From Butyriboletus loyo (lineage: Eukaryota; Basidiomycota; Agaricomycetes; Boletales; Boletaceae): DNA of 64,000 nt. A program made the translations under genes and the position numbers. The stretch's first letter is position 1. Each line of letters opens with the position of its first letter. Positions 12,276-25,582 of this stretch are shown here, piece after piece. The notes beneath the pieces were generated by a model, which saw nothing but the letters and a program-made list of their open reading frames with translations, ran no database searches and had not been told where the DNA came from. The DNA lies in contig JBBPSI010000004.1 of assembly GCA_038093515.1 (NCBI GenBank), forward strand, positions 124,001-188,000. The letters run 5' to 3'.

Positions 12276-14043
12276 TCAGTACTCTAACAAGGTGATCGCA
12301 CCGTCGGTATGTCCGAGCGCGATCCGCCCCGCTTCTTCCTCCATCGCGATACGCGTCCACGCGTCGTTGTTGCGCATACCAAATACCATCGACGCACCGC
12401 TCGAATTGGCGGTGACGGTCGGTTCCGCGCCAATCGCTGGCGTTGTCGCCTTTGCCATCCCTCTCCCACCCACACCCACATTGACCCCTACCATCGACGC
12501 CCCCCCACCCTCAAGTTGAACTACCTTCCCCGCCAACCGTTGACCATGCTCGCTCGGCCCTAACCACTCCTCCGTATGATTATCCAACCACAGCGCCGTA
12601 CCGTACCGTCCGAGCGTCATCGCAGACTGGCCAAACAAACGGACGGGCGAGCCGATGGTGTGAGTGGGGTACGGGTGGGGGTCGTACGGGAGGTTGTATT
12701 CGGTCGTCGGTGATGAACGTCGTATCGATGCCGGTATTGAAGTGGATACTCCACGCGAATGCGCACGACCACCCCCAGTGTGGTAGGTAGGATTGGGGAG
12801 TAGGAGGTAGTGATGGAGGACGTTGACGGGCCATGGATAGATGCTTCCGAACCGCACAAACAGGTGGATGGGGCGCGGGGCTGGATGTGAAGATGGGGAT
12901 GGGGACGCGTGTTGCTCGCACATAATGACCGTGTCGGTGCGCCACTGGAACTTGAACTGCGCGAGTGGGTAGGCAATGGGGGGGCCGCAGACGGAGAGGA
13001 GGCTTGGGCGTGGTGTGGTGGTGTAGATCTCGATGGTCTGCATACGAACGACGAGGGCGTAGTCGTGTGCGAGGTAGATGGTTTGTACGCGGTTATCGGG
13101 CTGGGGCATGTGAGTGAGCGATGCGCGGGCACGCCATGGGAGACTGACCTGGATGAGGGATGGGTTGAGGAGCTGAAGCTTCTCTTGTCGAAGGTCGGTG
13201 AGGTCCCAGAGACAGAGTGCACCGTCATCGTCCATGCGACGGGTGACGAGAGTGGAGCCGCTTAAGAGATGGAGCTTACGGATACCATCAATGGCGGCTT
13301 CTGTTTCAAACGCACATTCAGGGTCTTTGGCGTCAAAGCGGATCGAGAACGTCTCGGTCCTAATATGATACACACCACTCAGAAGAAGCAGAGAAAAAAC
13401 AGGTCGAGGAAGGAGTTAATATGGACGTACTGAGCAGATTGCATCGCCAGTACGGCTGAACTGGTCGGATCGGAATTAAGGACGACACCACCGTAGGGGC
13501 CATCGGCATGCCTGAGCTCTGCGACACATCTCGGTTGCTCGCTCGCTACGTCCCAGCATTGCAAGATATAGGTCCTCGGCTGGGCAGACATCCGAACCGA
13601 AATTAACCACCGATTTGATCTCCCGGGTAAAAACTGAAGGAAAATGATGCGTGAGCTCGGTTCAGTGGGGGTGTTGAAGGTAATGTGATTGCGGGGGACG
13701 GGCTCGGACGAGGTCCAGATGCGACGGAGTGTGACAGCACGACAGGTGAGGGATGCGAGGTCGTGGGCAGAGAGGTCGGCGAGGGTGGTTGAGCCGAGGT
13801 TGGGGTAGGGGATGTATTGATCGAGGACGTGTGTGCGGAAGAGGAGAGCCCAGAGAGGGCGTAGGTACGTCACTGCGCAGAGGCTTTTGCATGTCTAGAT
13901 AGAGTGTGAGGACAGGACGGAGAGACGACGAGACGACGTACGCGACGAAGCACGAACACACTCTGAATGGGGAGGTGGACGATAATGTCGAGGAGGATGT
14001 CGAGGGGAATGGGGAGAGAGGGTGGGTTGTCCCAGGCGTCCAT
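12276..14043 (-). CDS. F-box protein with probable beta-propeller
   Basis: The ATG at 14041-14043 gives MDAWDNPPSLPIPLDILLDI and then IVHLPIQSVFVLRR, with an intron before CKSLCAVTYLRPLWALLF: a clear N-terminal F-box. The next exon (13379-13873) continues with LADLSAHDLASLTCRAVTLR and strand-like repeats such as NRWLISVRMSAQPRTYILQC, spliced near 13376 to VYHIRTETFSIRF. The 365-residue last exon contains WD-like units (DDDGALCLWDLTD, DYALVVRMQTIEIYT), consistent with a degenerate propeller, and ends at a stop at 12276-12278. The same F-box plus propeller form is common in Agaricomycetes, with unknown substrates in SCF ligases. The gene is head-to-head with the coiled-coil protein at 14261, 217 bases away. 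Confidence 0.82.
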
Positions 14044-14260
14044 GATGATGGGGACGGTGCTCAGTGCAGAGAAGGCGATTTATAGAGTTGGAAAGCGACA
14101 TGGATGAGATGCGTGTGCCTCGCTGGTGGATGTGAGACAGAAGGTGAGGATGCGAAAAAATCGGACTGAGAGAAGGGTCCGCGAATATCGTGTCAGACTG
14201 TGGTGAGATTAGATCAGGTAGATTTGGAGGTTTCCCAGCAGGTCACAAATTCAAGTCGAC

Positions 14261-16747
14261 ATGGACCTCGACGACGCCACACCACAACCAGCGAGGAGAG
14301 CGTCCTCCGCACACGACCGTCCGTCTCGGGCGCCATCTGGCCCTCGGATACGCACAAGACCAAAACACTCGGTCGACATGCCCAGCAGTCCCGGCTCGCC
14401 CTCGGCAGATAGCCCCGCCTCCCCGCTCTTTTCTTCTACAGCAAGCAGACCTGACTCCCCCGGCGTCGACTCCACCGCCATCTCCATCGACGCCTCCCTC
14501 GTCCACTCGCCATTCCCTACACTGCCACTGCCACCGCCCTCGCAGCCCGCCCACGCAGATGCTACAGTGCAAGTACCATCCTCCCCACCCCTCCCAGAAC
14601 CGTCCTCTCCCCCACTCACATCACCGTTCGCCCGAACCTCAAAACCCACACCCCCCAAACCCGCTGCTGCAACATTCATAGCCCCGCCCCCTCTCACACC
14701 GCCACCCATCGTTACATTCGAGTCCATACCCATCCCATGGAAAGGCCTCCCACTCGAAGCCGCCCAATGGACCTTCTCCTCCTCCGAGCTCCAAGAAATC
14801 GTCTCCAAAGCCATCCGTCTCAGCGCACGCGACTCTTTTGTCCGCCTGCTCTCGCTTCAAGCGCTCGAGGTCGACATCGTGCACGAGACGGAACGCCTGG
14901 ACACGGAACGTCTCGCGGCGCAAGCCAGATGGCGCTTCGAAGTCGGCCGACGCACCATGCTCATGCAGGCACTCAATTCAAGCGCTGCTTCCTCGGTCCC
15001 GAGTGGCAACGGCACCGGCGGGAGTGCGGGCGAGAACGAGGACCGGAATCCGATTACGGGGTTCGTTGGTCAGCTCGCCTCCTCCATTGCATCCTGTGAC
15101 TCTCTCCTATCGTCCATACTCCATTTTTTTGATCAGCAGTCCCAGATTGCGCTCATACAACATCAGCATTGGGCGTCAGCTCTTGGAATTGCGTTGAGCA
15201 AACTCAATAGGGCGTATGAGCGCCAGGGACAGGAGCTCGAGCGCGCGCAGACAAGGATTCAGGCGCTCGAGGACGAACTCGAGGAAGCATGGCGAGAAGC
15301 TGAGAAGATGGCCATCGAATTCGACGACCTCGAGCAAGAGGTCGCAGCGAGTACAGAGGATGGGTCAGACGTTGTGGACGCGCACCCAGAAGACATAGAC
15401 CCAGACATGGGTGCAGATGCAAAAGGGCGTGGTGCAGGCCTAGAAGCCATGAAGTTGGATCCAGACGAAACAGGCACGCTGGGCGACGCGACTATCAACA
15501 CCGAAGTCGCTATCGTGCTTGGTGTCACTGCCACAGCAGTCGCCTCCAAGGCGACCCTCGTCACTTCTCCAGGCAGCCCCAAATTCACTGACAAATCCGA
15601 CACCAAGTCGATCCGATCTGTCAAGTCGACACGCAGTCGGCGGTCGACGCGTGATGGATTGAGTCACATCTCGCGCATGTCTGCTGCGCGCATACGCAGT
15701 CGCGCTGCGTCCAATGCGAGCTTACGACTCCCGAAAGCGCTCCGTTCAGCTTTGTCAACGCATACACCCCCCGCCGATGCACCGCCCATCCCTGCGCTCC
15801 CCCAAGACCACTCCTTTTTAGACATGAGTAACGTCACCCATGAGCAGGCCCGAAAAGACCTCCCACCACAACGTTCGTGTTGTTTCTTCTTTTTCTTGTA
15901 TATATACTTACACTGGACTCCACATCTTTTTCCAATTTCCATTTGTCGTCGTATAGGCTACCCCGAACCGTCGGTTGCCCTCCCCACCCCACCTCACTCG
16001 GCAGGCCTCCAACCGACCCGTGTCCCGTCCATTTGGCTCGAAACCGACGGCGGTAAAAGCACGCGTCTCAACGGCCTTGATCGGACACATTCACTACAGA
16101 TATTTTCGTCGCTCATGTCGAGGACGCCGAGAAAGTCACGGCGGAGTAATCTCGTGATGAGTTTAACAGGGCCAGATCAGAGTTCGGGGGGCTCGCCTGT
16201 GGAGGGTGGCCCTGGCTCGAGTAGCTCCAGCACACGCATGGGTACGGGTACGTACACGGGGACGGGGACTGGCGCAGCGGCTGCCTCGCCGACGTCCACC
16301 AGCTCGCCCGTCTCCCTCCCCACACATGCGCTTGCCCACTTTCGGGGCCCGAGTCTGACCTCGTCGCGGTCCACCAATGGTGCGACGCGACCGGGTTCGG
16401 CGGGTGCTCGTCTGACGACGTCGATGGACACGGGGACGCCGGTGCCTTTGGCGACGCCGAAACGGTCGCTCGTGAGTCGTGCGAGTTCGGTGATTTTGAG
16501 GCGGTTGTCGCAGGCGACGACAGGAGGGAGTAGGGCGGTGGGCGGTGGGAATGGGAGCGGGAGTGGTAAGGGGACGGGTTTGGCGTCGCCGTTTTCGTCG
16601 CCGTCGAGGTCGCGTGAGGCGTTGCGGCCGAATGGGAATGGACGTGCGTTGGAGGGGTGGAGGGAGGGTCGGGATGGGGAAGAGGAGGGAGAGGGAGAGG
16701 TGATGCTGATAGGGTCACCACATCGGGAATCGTTCGACGCGCCATGA
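14261..16747 (+). CDS. Ser/Pro-rich coiled-coil protein
   Basis: A nearly uninterrupted frame begins MDLDDATPQPARR. The first 150 residues are a Pro/Ser-rich disordered region with many SP sites. A conserved helical part follows (about residues 155-375: PWKGLPLEAAQWTFSSSELQ, QEIVSKAIRLSARDSFVRLL, ERLDTERLAAQARWRFEV) and a long coiled coil (LSKLNRAYERQGQELERAQ, RIQALEDELEEAWREAEKM). The C-terminal half is again disordered, with RSX repeats (SIRSVKSTRSRRSTR) and Gly/Ser-rich runs. One intron (15873-15956, GTTCGT...ATAG) is 84 nt and stop-free, so the frame stays open through it and the spliced protein is about 800 residues. No enzymatic motif is seen. It resembles a conserved basidiomycete cytoskeletal or scaffolding protein, but this is inference. 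Confidence 0.8.
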   Translation: MDLDDATPQPARRASSAHDRPSRAPSGPRIRTRPKHSVDMPSSPGSPSADSPASPLFSSTASRPDSPGVDSTAISIDASLVHSPFPTLPLPPPSQPAHADATVQVPSSPPLPEPSSPPLTSPFARTSKPTPPKPAAATFIAPPPLTPPPIVTFESIPIPWKGLPLEAAQWTFSSSELQEIVSKAIRLSARDSFVRLLSLQALEVDIVHETERLDTERLAAQARWRFEVGRRTMLMQALNSSAASSVPSGNGTGGSAGENEDRNPITGFVGQLASSIASCDSLLSSILHFFDQQSQIALIQHQHWASALGIALSKLNRAYERQGQELERAQTRIQALEDELEEAWREAEKMAIEFDDLEQEVAASTEDGSDVVDAHPEDIDPDMGADAKGRGAGLEAMKLDPDETGTLGDATINTEVAIVLGVTATAVASKATLVTSPGSPKFTDKSDTKSIRSVKSTRSRRSTRDGLSHISRMSAARIRSRAASNASLRLPKALRSALSTHTPPADAPPIPALPQDHSFLDMSNVTHEQARKDLPPQRSCCFFFFLYIYLHWTPHLFPISICRRIGYPEPSVALPTPPHSAGLQPTRVPSIWLETDGGKSTRLNGLDRTHSLQIFSSLMSRTPRKSRRSNLVMSLTGPDQSSGGSPVEGGPGSSSSSTRMGTGTYTGTGTGAAAASPTSTSSPVSLPTHALAHFRGPSLTSSRSTNGATRPGSAGARLTTSMDTGTPVPLATPKRSLVSRASSVILRRLSQATTGGSRAVGGGNGSGSGKGTGLASPFSSPSRSREALRPNGNGRALEGWREGRDGEEEGEGEVMLIGSPHRESFDAP

Positions 16748-17252
16748 CGGATGGCGGAGTCGTCCAGGTCAGAAAAAAACAAAGCAAAGCAACATGGTTT
16801 ACCGTTCGACACCCCATATCGCTACCGACCCATCCTTTATCCTTCGTTTTTTGGTTCGTCTTTCGTTTCCGTTACACTACAAACGTCATACACACATCTC
16901 TAGTATGTTTCTTTTGTTTCAGTGGAGATCGTTCATATCCATCTATGCTATGCTATCTAGCGAACATCACGCCATCTCCATCATACTCCATGTCTATAGT
17001 GCTATCTCGTTTTGACACGACGCCGTTACGCATACAAATAATACCATTCATACATATACTACGTGTTTGTGAAACATTAAAACGACGAGCCTGAAGATCT
17101 GAGCGAAGAACAAACACATCTCTCCTGCCTCTTCCGCCTGGACCATAGTCCTAATGTCCGTACGTCGAGTAGCATTTCCGTCTTGGTTCGAAAACGGGAC
17201 CAGTCATGCGAATGATTCAAGATAGACGACACGGGTTTCTTGGGTCTTTCCT
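16748..17252. other. Convergent intergenic spacer
   Basis: An AT-richer spacer between the stop of the coiled-coil gene and the stop of the FMP52-like gene. T-rich stretches near 16840-17000 suit 3' UTRs. No gene is supported. Confidence 0.5.
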
Positions 17253-18349
17253 TTACTTGCCGCCCAACAACGCAGTCGCCTTGTTCGACAGGACCGTAAA
17301 CCACGTGTCTTGGCCGGCATCGACTTTGGTCGCGCCAATGTCGGTGGGGATATGTGATGAGCCGAGGGCGCCAGCGTTAGCCATGGATTTGGCGAGAAGG
17401 GAAATCTGCGCGCGGGTGATTAGGAAGGGTGGGGGGAGGCATGACAATTGAAAAAAAAAAAAGGGGGGAGAGGGAAACGCACATCGATTTCAACGCTTGA
17501 ACTGAAATGTGCGGCGGCGGCAGTAAAGACGCTAAAAATGGGGTGAAATGATCAACAAGGTCAGTTTTGTCAAACGAAACAAGAAAAAGCAAGACGAGCG
17601 CGAGACGTTACCTGACGACCGACTCGCCCAAACGTCTTTCTGCACGCTCGGCACCTCGGAGGAAGCCAGGACGGAAGATGATGGTGTCTGCGTATCCGAG
17701 TCGCGCAAGGCCGAGTTCTGTGAGACCTTTTGATCTGTGTGGGATGTTAGTCTGAAGGGAGTGGGGTGGGATGGGAACTTGCCTCATGTAGAGGAAGGAC
17801 GAGGTTGGGTCCGCTCCAGCAGACTAGAGACAGGGGGGGCGGCACAGTCAATGCGAGAAGAAACGCCATACGCGAGAGAGAGAAACGCACGGAAAGATAC
17901 ACGACCCGCTGCTCGTGCGTCGAGTCGTCCGTCTTTGCTGCTTCGCACGCACGCACGACATACCTAAGCCATCCACGACACCGTCAGTACGTACGTCTAA
18001 AACATCCAGCATCCGCCCAACAAGAGAACAAACCCTCGCCTACGTACTCTCGATCGATCTTTTCGAACTGCGCCGCACTCCCTGCCTGTGCCCGAATCGT
18101 TCCCAACGTGACGAAGACGACGTCCCACCGACCCGCCTTCAACTCCGCCTTGCCGAGGTCTTCGAAATCGATGACTTTTTGTTCCAGTTTGGTTGGTCGG
18201 CCTTGGCCTTGGGGGAGTGTGCTCACGCGCCGGCCGTATTCGCCCACGCGAGACCACTCGTCGCTCTCGAGGAGCTCTGCGAGAAGCTTTTTGCCCACGG
18301 CGCCTGTCCCGCCGAGGAGGAGCGCTGATTTACCGGTCTTGGTCGCCAT
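17253..18349 (-). CDS. FMP52: FMP52/TIP30-like NAD(P)-binding oxidoreductase
   Basis: The ATG at 18347-18349 gives MATKTGKSALLLGGTGAVGK, with the GxxGxxG dinucleotide-binding loop at the N terminus of a Rossmann fold. Next come VVFVTLGTIRAQAGSAAQF, then small exons ACEAAKTDDSTHEQRVVYLS, AGPNLVLPLHEASS, KGLTELGLARLGYADTIIFR and PGFLRGAERPLGESVV (the family RPG motif), FTAAAAHFSSSVEI and a last exon SLLAKSMANAGALG ending at the stop 17253-17255. Length (about 240 residues) and motif order match yeast Fmp52 and human TIP30/HTATIP2, atypical short-chain dehydrogenases; yeast Fmp52 is mitochondrial-associated. The substrate is unknown. Exon borders around 17760-18050 are approximate. Confidence 0.85.
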
Positions 18350-18751
18350 TGCCGAAGTCAGGAGGATGGTTGGGATAATATTCGCCGTTGTGAAAAGAGA
18401 GTTGGCGTCACTACTCTGGCTTAAGTAGGTCGGTATTAGGGTTAGGCCGATTGCTTTGCGTCACCCTCCGTGTTTGACTCAATCAAGATGACGCGTGCCT
18501 AAAGGGTGACGTCGCCGGGGCCCCTCCGAGTCGGCGCCGGTCAGCCCGGGCATGGTACAACTCGTTGATACTTTGTAGAATAGTAAATATAGATAATATA
18601 CAGATTATATGCCGTGACGAATAAACAAAGGGTATAAAACATCAACGTAAACGGTGGGTTCAGCTTTACAAGATAGAATGAGGATACACACAACAAATTC
18701 CTCTCGAGAGCGATGTGCGTCCTTTTTGTGCTCGTACACCCACGCATTCAC
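18350..18751. other. Spacer with FMP52 promoter and a telomere-like motif
   Basis: This lies between the FMP52 start and the YTP1-like stop, both on the minus strand. TTAGGGTTAGG at 18436-18446 is a telobox-like sequence about 90 bases upstream of the FMP52 start codon. A repeated GGGTGACG/GTGACGTC pattern follows near 18500. No gene is supported. Confidence 0.45.
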
Positions 18752-20724
18752 TCATTCCTCGTCCTCTCCCAACACATGCACCGGCCCCTCTCCCCTCGGC
18801 ACGGGTGCGTACCATTTAGACGCATCCCTCGGACTCGTCAACTCGATTTCACCATTCGGGGGAGCAGAAAAGACGTCGTGCGTTTGCATCCCCGTGTCTG
18901 CGTTCTTTCCTGAGGTCGCGTAGAGGTCGAGAAGGAAAAGCGTGAAGAGGTACAATAGGAAGGCCAAACTTGAAGAAGAAGATGCAGTGAGCATACAGTC
19001 GGGCAGGCGATGGAAGGAAGACAGACGCACCTGTACATCCCGAGAACGTACGTGACATGATCCATCTCTACATTATGGACAACTTCCAGTTCTTCGTCCG
19101 TAGCCGACATGAACAACAATCTGTCAAGGATCTCAACAATCCAAGAAGAAAAAACATCGATGGAAACGGGGAGCTTACCCTGACGCCACGAGTAGCTAGT
19201 CACCGCCCAAACGGTCGTCAGAAAAGCACGAAATCAAAAATGATGAACGACACACGCACGAAGGGAGGCAGATGGCGGAACGCACGCGCCGCCTTTGCTT
19301 TCGACCTCGACTCTCCATGGACATTGATCCCTGACGTGAGCGTGTGCTCGCTCTCGTTGTCATCGAGTGATCCCGTGGACGAGTTGGTCGTTATGAAACA
19401 GATGTCGATAATCCGCGCAAGCCCGGCGAACATGAGCGTGTATCCAAACATTGCGTGTACCTTGGAAATAACGCGTCCGTGAAAAATGAATTGGACTAAT
19501 CAATGAATGCTCACTTTGGTGGATAACATGAGTGCTTGGGCGTGTTCTGACATTGCCCAACCAGTCAAGATGATACTATCATGGAGATGGTGTTACAATT
19601 CTGATCAGAATTGTAAGAATCTAAAATGACACACATCAAGCCTGGAACGACATTTCTCTGGGATGAATGTTCAGCTGGTGGGTTCAGGCAGGAATGGGAG
19701 AGTAGCATGCCTGATTATTACGGGCGAGGTAGATGCCTAATGCGCCACCTGCCCACCAAACCACTCCCAATACACTTACGTTGCGTGAGGGGCAGGGAGC
19801 GAGAGAGACAAAGTATCACGTACGTATGTTGCATATCTTTCATTGACCACTCGCCCCCATGATGCTCCGTGAAAGCGTTCACAATACCCTGCGAGGTAGA
19901 CCTATATAAGCTGGTATGTCCTCGCTCTAAAGCTTGGAAACAAACCCAGAGCATGATCACCCACGAATCCCACCACTCTGGACTCCTTCCGCTGTGACGT
20001 ACCCAATTGTCGCCAGCCACCAATAAAAGGGCCATGATGATTCCATAGCCAATGAATGCACTTCCCTATGGTAGGATGAGCGCGTTGGCATCACGAGAGC
20101 AACCTCCCAAGTTATCTCACCATGATATAATGCGCTGCGCACTGCCCCGCGCCGACTTCACCACAGAAACCTCTCAGTACGATGACGCCAAACAAGCCTT
20201 GTACCCATCCCAGTATTGGCCAAGCGCGTCCGAGTATCCCATGCGCACGGACAGCATACGGTCTCAGTGTCCTTTCATGAATGTGTAATTTGAGATATAT
20301 GCCGAGGGAGAGTTGGACGACGATAGGGAGGAGGAGCCAAGACCCAAGCGAGCCGTGGAAGGAATGGGGAAACTGTCTGCCTCCATGTGCGTGTCCGAGG
20401 ATGATACCAGCAAACGTCAGTGCGAATGCGAGGCTCTGTGGAGGTTGCGTTCGTCAGAGGGAGGTCTACTCAGAGTGAAGCGGAGGGACAACGAACTTGG
20501 AGAGGGACATGCCAGCGACTACGGGTGAGACCAAAGACCAAGCCGATGGGGAATAAAACGCCCCAGACGAGAGCTTGTAGACCCATGTGGAGGAATAGGA
20601 CGGCGTCTAGCGGCGCGTGTAGCTCTTCTCCGGATGCGTTGTGATCGGCGTGGGCATATGCGGGAACGGACTGCGCGGCGATGAGGAGAAGGGAGAGCGG
20701 GAGGTGTATTTTGGTCGCCATCAT
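18752..20724 (-). CDS. YTP1-like multi-pass membrane protein (DUF2427, cytochrome b561-like)
   Basis: The ATG at 20722-20724 gives MMATKIHLPLSLLLIAAQSV and PAYAHADHN, a signal peptide followed by a His-containing lumenal stretch, then APLDAVLFLHMGLQALVWGV and LFPIGLVFGLTRSRWHVPLQ. The second exon reads SLAFALTFAGIILGHAHGGR, FPHSFHGSLGSWLLLPIVVQ and LSLGIYLKLHIHERTLRP, a b561-like helix pattern with possible haem-ligand histidines. Further exons hold GILGRAWPILGWVQGLFG, GSAFIGYGIIMALLLVAG, SPEWWDSWVIMLW, GIVNAFTEHHGGEWSMKDMQ and a C-terminal exon ending KWYAPVPRGEGPVHVLG, stop 18752-18754. The family matches yeast Ytp1, whose function is poorly known. The gene is divergent from the thioesterase gene at 20977. 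Exons between 18850 and 19750 are only partly resolved. Confidence 0.8.
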
Positions 20725-20976
20725 TGGCAACGACGAAGAACTTGAAGAGGGATCTATTGGTGAAAGGACGATGACAAATACACGCTAAACGAATAGATAG
20801 GGGTTATTTGGAAACCGACGACGTTGGAACATTCGCTCGCGGGCAACCGAAAGCGAGAGACTGCGCAGGGAGTAACACGTTGTTCTGGGCGTTCTGGGTA
20901 GAGAAATCGAGAAGGTGCGAAGTGAGGCGTCGGGTGGCACAAAGTTATCCGAGTACCCCACGCGGACGTCGAATCA
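20725..20976. promoter_or_regulatory. Head-to-head promoter, YTP1-like / thioesterase genes
   Basis: About 250 bases separate two divergent start codons. The stretch contains no convincing reading frame and must carry both promoters. No specific element is recognised beyond AT-rich patches near 20790. Confidence 0.45.
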
Positions 20977-22015
20977 TGTTGTCTAGTCGCCATGCATTGT
21001 GCCTCGCCCGTCGTCTTTTGCCAGCAACCCGACATCCCAGCAAAGCCCTTATAAGTGGATCCTCCACCAAGGTCAATCACATTACCGTGCTATCGCTGTC
21101 TTGACGCCCAACTGTTCAACAGTCCCTTCAAGACGCCTTTCGTGACCCTTCGTCCCCGTTTCACATACCCCCTGGGTCCACCGGCCCTGCGTCCCCAGAT
21201 GAACTTCCCGCCGAGTTACACACAACCGAGTCTCCACCAATACTCACTGCTCATGTCAACGGGAGGGCCTCTCAGAATGACCAACTTGATCCCACCGTCC
21301 AGGCACGCGCCAAGTTGATCTCACTCGGGTACGACGCAGGTTCGCTCTGGGAGCAGAGCATTGTTTGGGGACACCATGATGCATTTCGGTGCGATCGTCC
21401 TTGTTCCGCCGTTACCCATACTGAAAGTCTAACAGACACGTAAATAATGCCCACTACTGTAAGTCCAACCCCTGCTCCAGCGAGTGTTCATTGTAACCTT
21501 TGCTCATCAGTGCGGTTTTTCGAGTCGGTAGGTGGTTGTTGAGCGTCCGGGGTACAAGCGTCTGATTTCGCAATGATAATAGGGCCGAATGGTGTGGCTC
21601 ATTAGGCTAGGGAACTTATTGGGCGGCGAGAAGCGTGTACAAGCCATGCTCGCCGGCGAAGGCATCTCCCTTATACTCAAGTCTATCAATGTCAACTTCA
21701 GGCGACCCGTCACCTTCCCAGATACCGTACGTGCATTCTTACTCTTTTTAGTACATTCTCAAAACGACGCGTATGCAGTTACTCATCGGACACAAAGCTA
21801 TCGTATCGTCGAGCCGTACTCACTTCACATTGGCTTCTGCGGCTTATTCATACGCTCAGCAGACAGTCGTAGCGGACTCCGAAGGGGTGATTGTGTGGTA
21901 CAATTATGATACCCTGAAAAAGTGCGATCCAGGGGACGAGGCGTGGAGAGTCCTCAAGGAGGTGATGGGATCAGAGGCGCGAGAAGGACAAGGGAGGCCC
22001 GGGAATGGCAGGTAG
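20977..22015 (+). CDS. Hotdog-fold thioesterase family protein, probably mitochondrial
   Basis: The ATG gives MLSSRHALCLARRLLPATRH, an Arg-rich amphipathic start typical of a mitochondrial presequence. After a 50-nt intron come SLQDAFRDPSSPFHIPPGST and ARAKLISLGYDAGSLWEQSI, then VWGHHDAFR spliced to HVNNAHY, tiny exons LRFFESG and RMVWLIRLGNLL, ILKSINVNFRRPVTFPDT and LLIGHKAIVSSSRTHFTLAS, ending with VVADSEGVIVWYNYDTLKK and a polar tail. HVNNAHYLRFFESGR is the 4HBT-like hotdog signature (general base near the HVNN loop). The expected reaction is acyl-CoA or acyl-ACP thioester hydrolysis, with unknown substrate. The stop is at 22013-22015. All five introns have clean GT...AG borders. Confidence 0.85.
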
Positions 22016-22203
22016 GACATACGTGGCCACTGCTAATCAACTGGATTGTAATGGAATGATCGTGAAGGTAGCTAGTCGATTACATAAGTTGTCTTTATGG
22101 CCGGTGTTATGCAAGTCTGCCAAGGACGCGCGTCCACCACCACCACCATCTCACTCACTTCTTTCTTTTCAACCACCACAACTCGTCCCAGACTCCAATC
22201 AGA

Positions 22204-25085
<2,882 letters not shown>

Positions 25086-25582
25086 AGGTTTCTCCTTGGG
25101 ATCTCTTGGCGCACCATTTTCTACATTCAAGTCGACGTTGTTCGTGTCCTCTGTAGTAGTTTCTCATTCGTTTTTTGTATGACAATGAACGCGATATAGA
25201 CGAACGATGGCGTGAATGAGTGGGTCTTGAAGCTTGACTGATGGTCGTAGGTGTGACTTGGCGGCTCGAACCTTGACAGCATTGACTAGGGAGAGTACAC
25301 TCGTCGTTTGTGTTTAGGTTTGTTTTACTGTGGTCCAACAAAACATACTGCTCTTTCCCACTTTCCCAGTGTCGAGATGAGAATTTAACCAAGAAGGTCC
25401 CCCCCCAAGAAAGCAATCGTTTTGATTTCAGTCACGGCGAGGCAATACAAAAAAGCCGAGTCGCGTCGCTCAAACGTCTGGCCAACGCCCCAGTAGTTTT
25501 GCCGGCCGCGAATTAATCTCGGGCCAGTGTCTTGCCCCCCCAAACGATGATCGATGGTCCAGCGGGTGGTCTGAGGTCTCTC
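25086..25582. other. Convergent spacer between CDC48 and the MFS gene
   Basis: The 3' flanks of two convergent genes. No coding signal is supported. A poly-C run (25399-25406) and T-rich tracts suit UTR sequence. Confidence 0.5.

Noticed and set aside
14251..14814. 187-codon reverse frame
   Set aside because: It mirrors the Ser/Pro-rich start of the coiled-coil gene; Gly/Glu-rich shadow composition.
15061..15136. Additional intron in the coiled-coil gene
   Set aside because: GTTCGT...GATCAG looks like an intron, but removing its 76 bases would break the frame, while reading through gives conserved-looking helical sequence.
16113..16817. Two long reverse frames of 234 and 211 codons
   Set aside because: Both are antisense to the GC-rich Ser/Gly tail of the coiled-coil gene and lack any domain.
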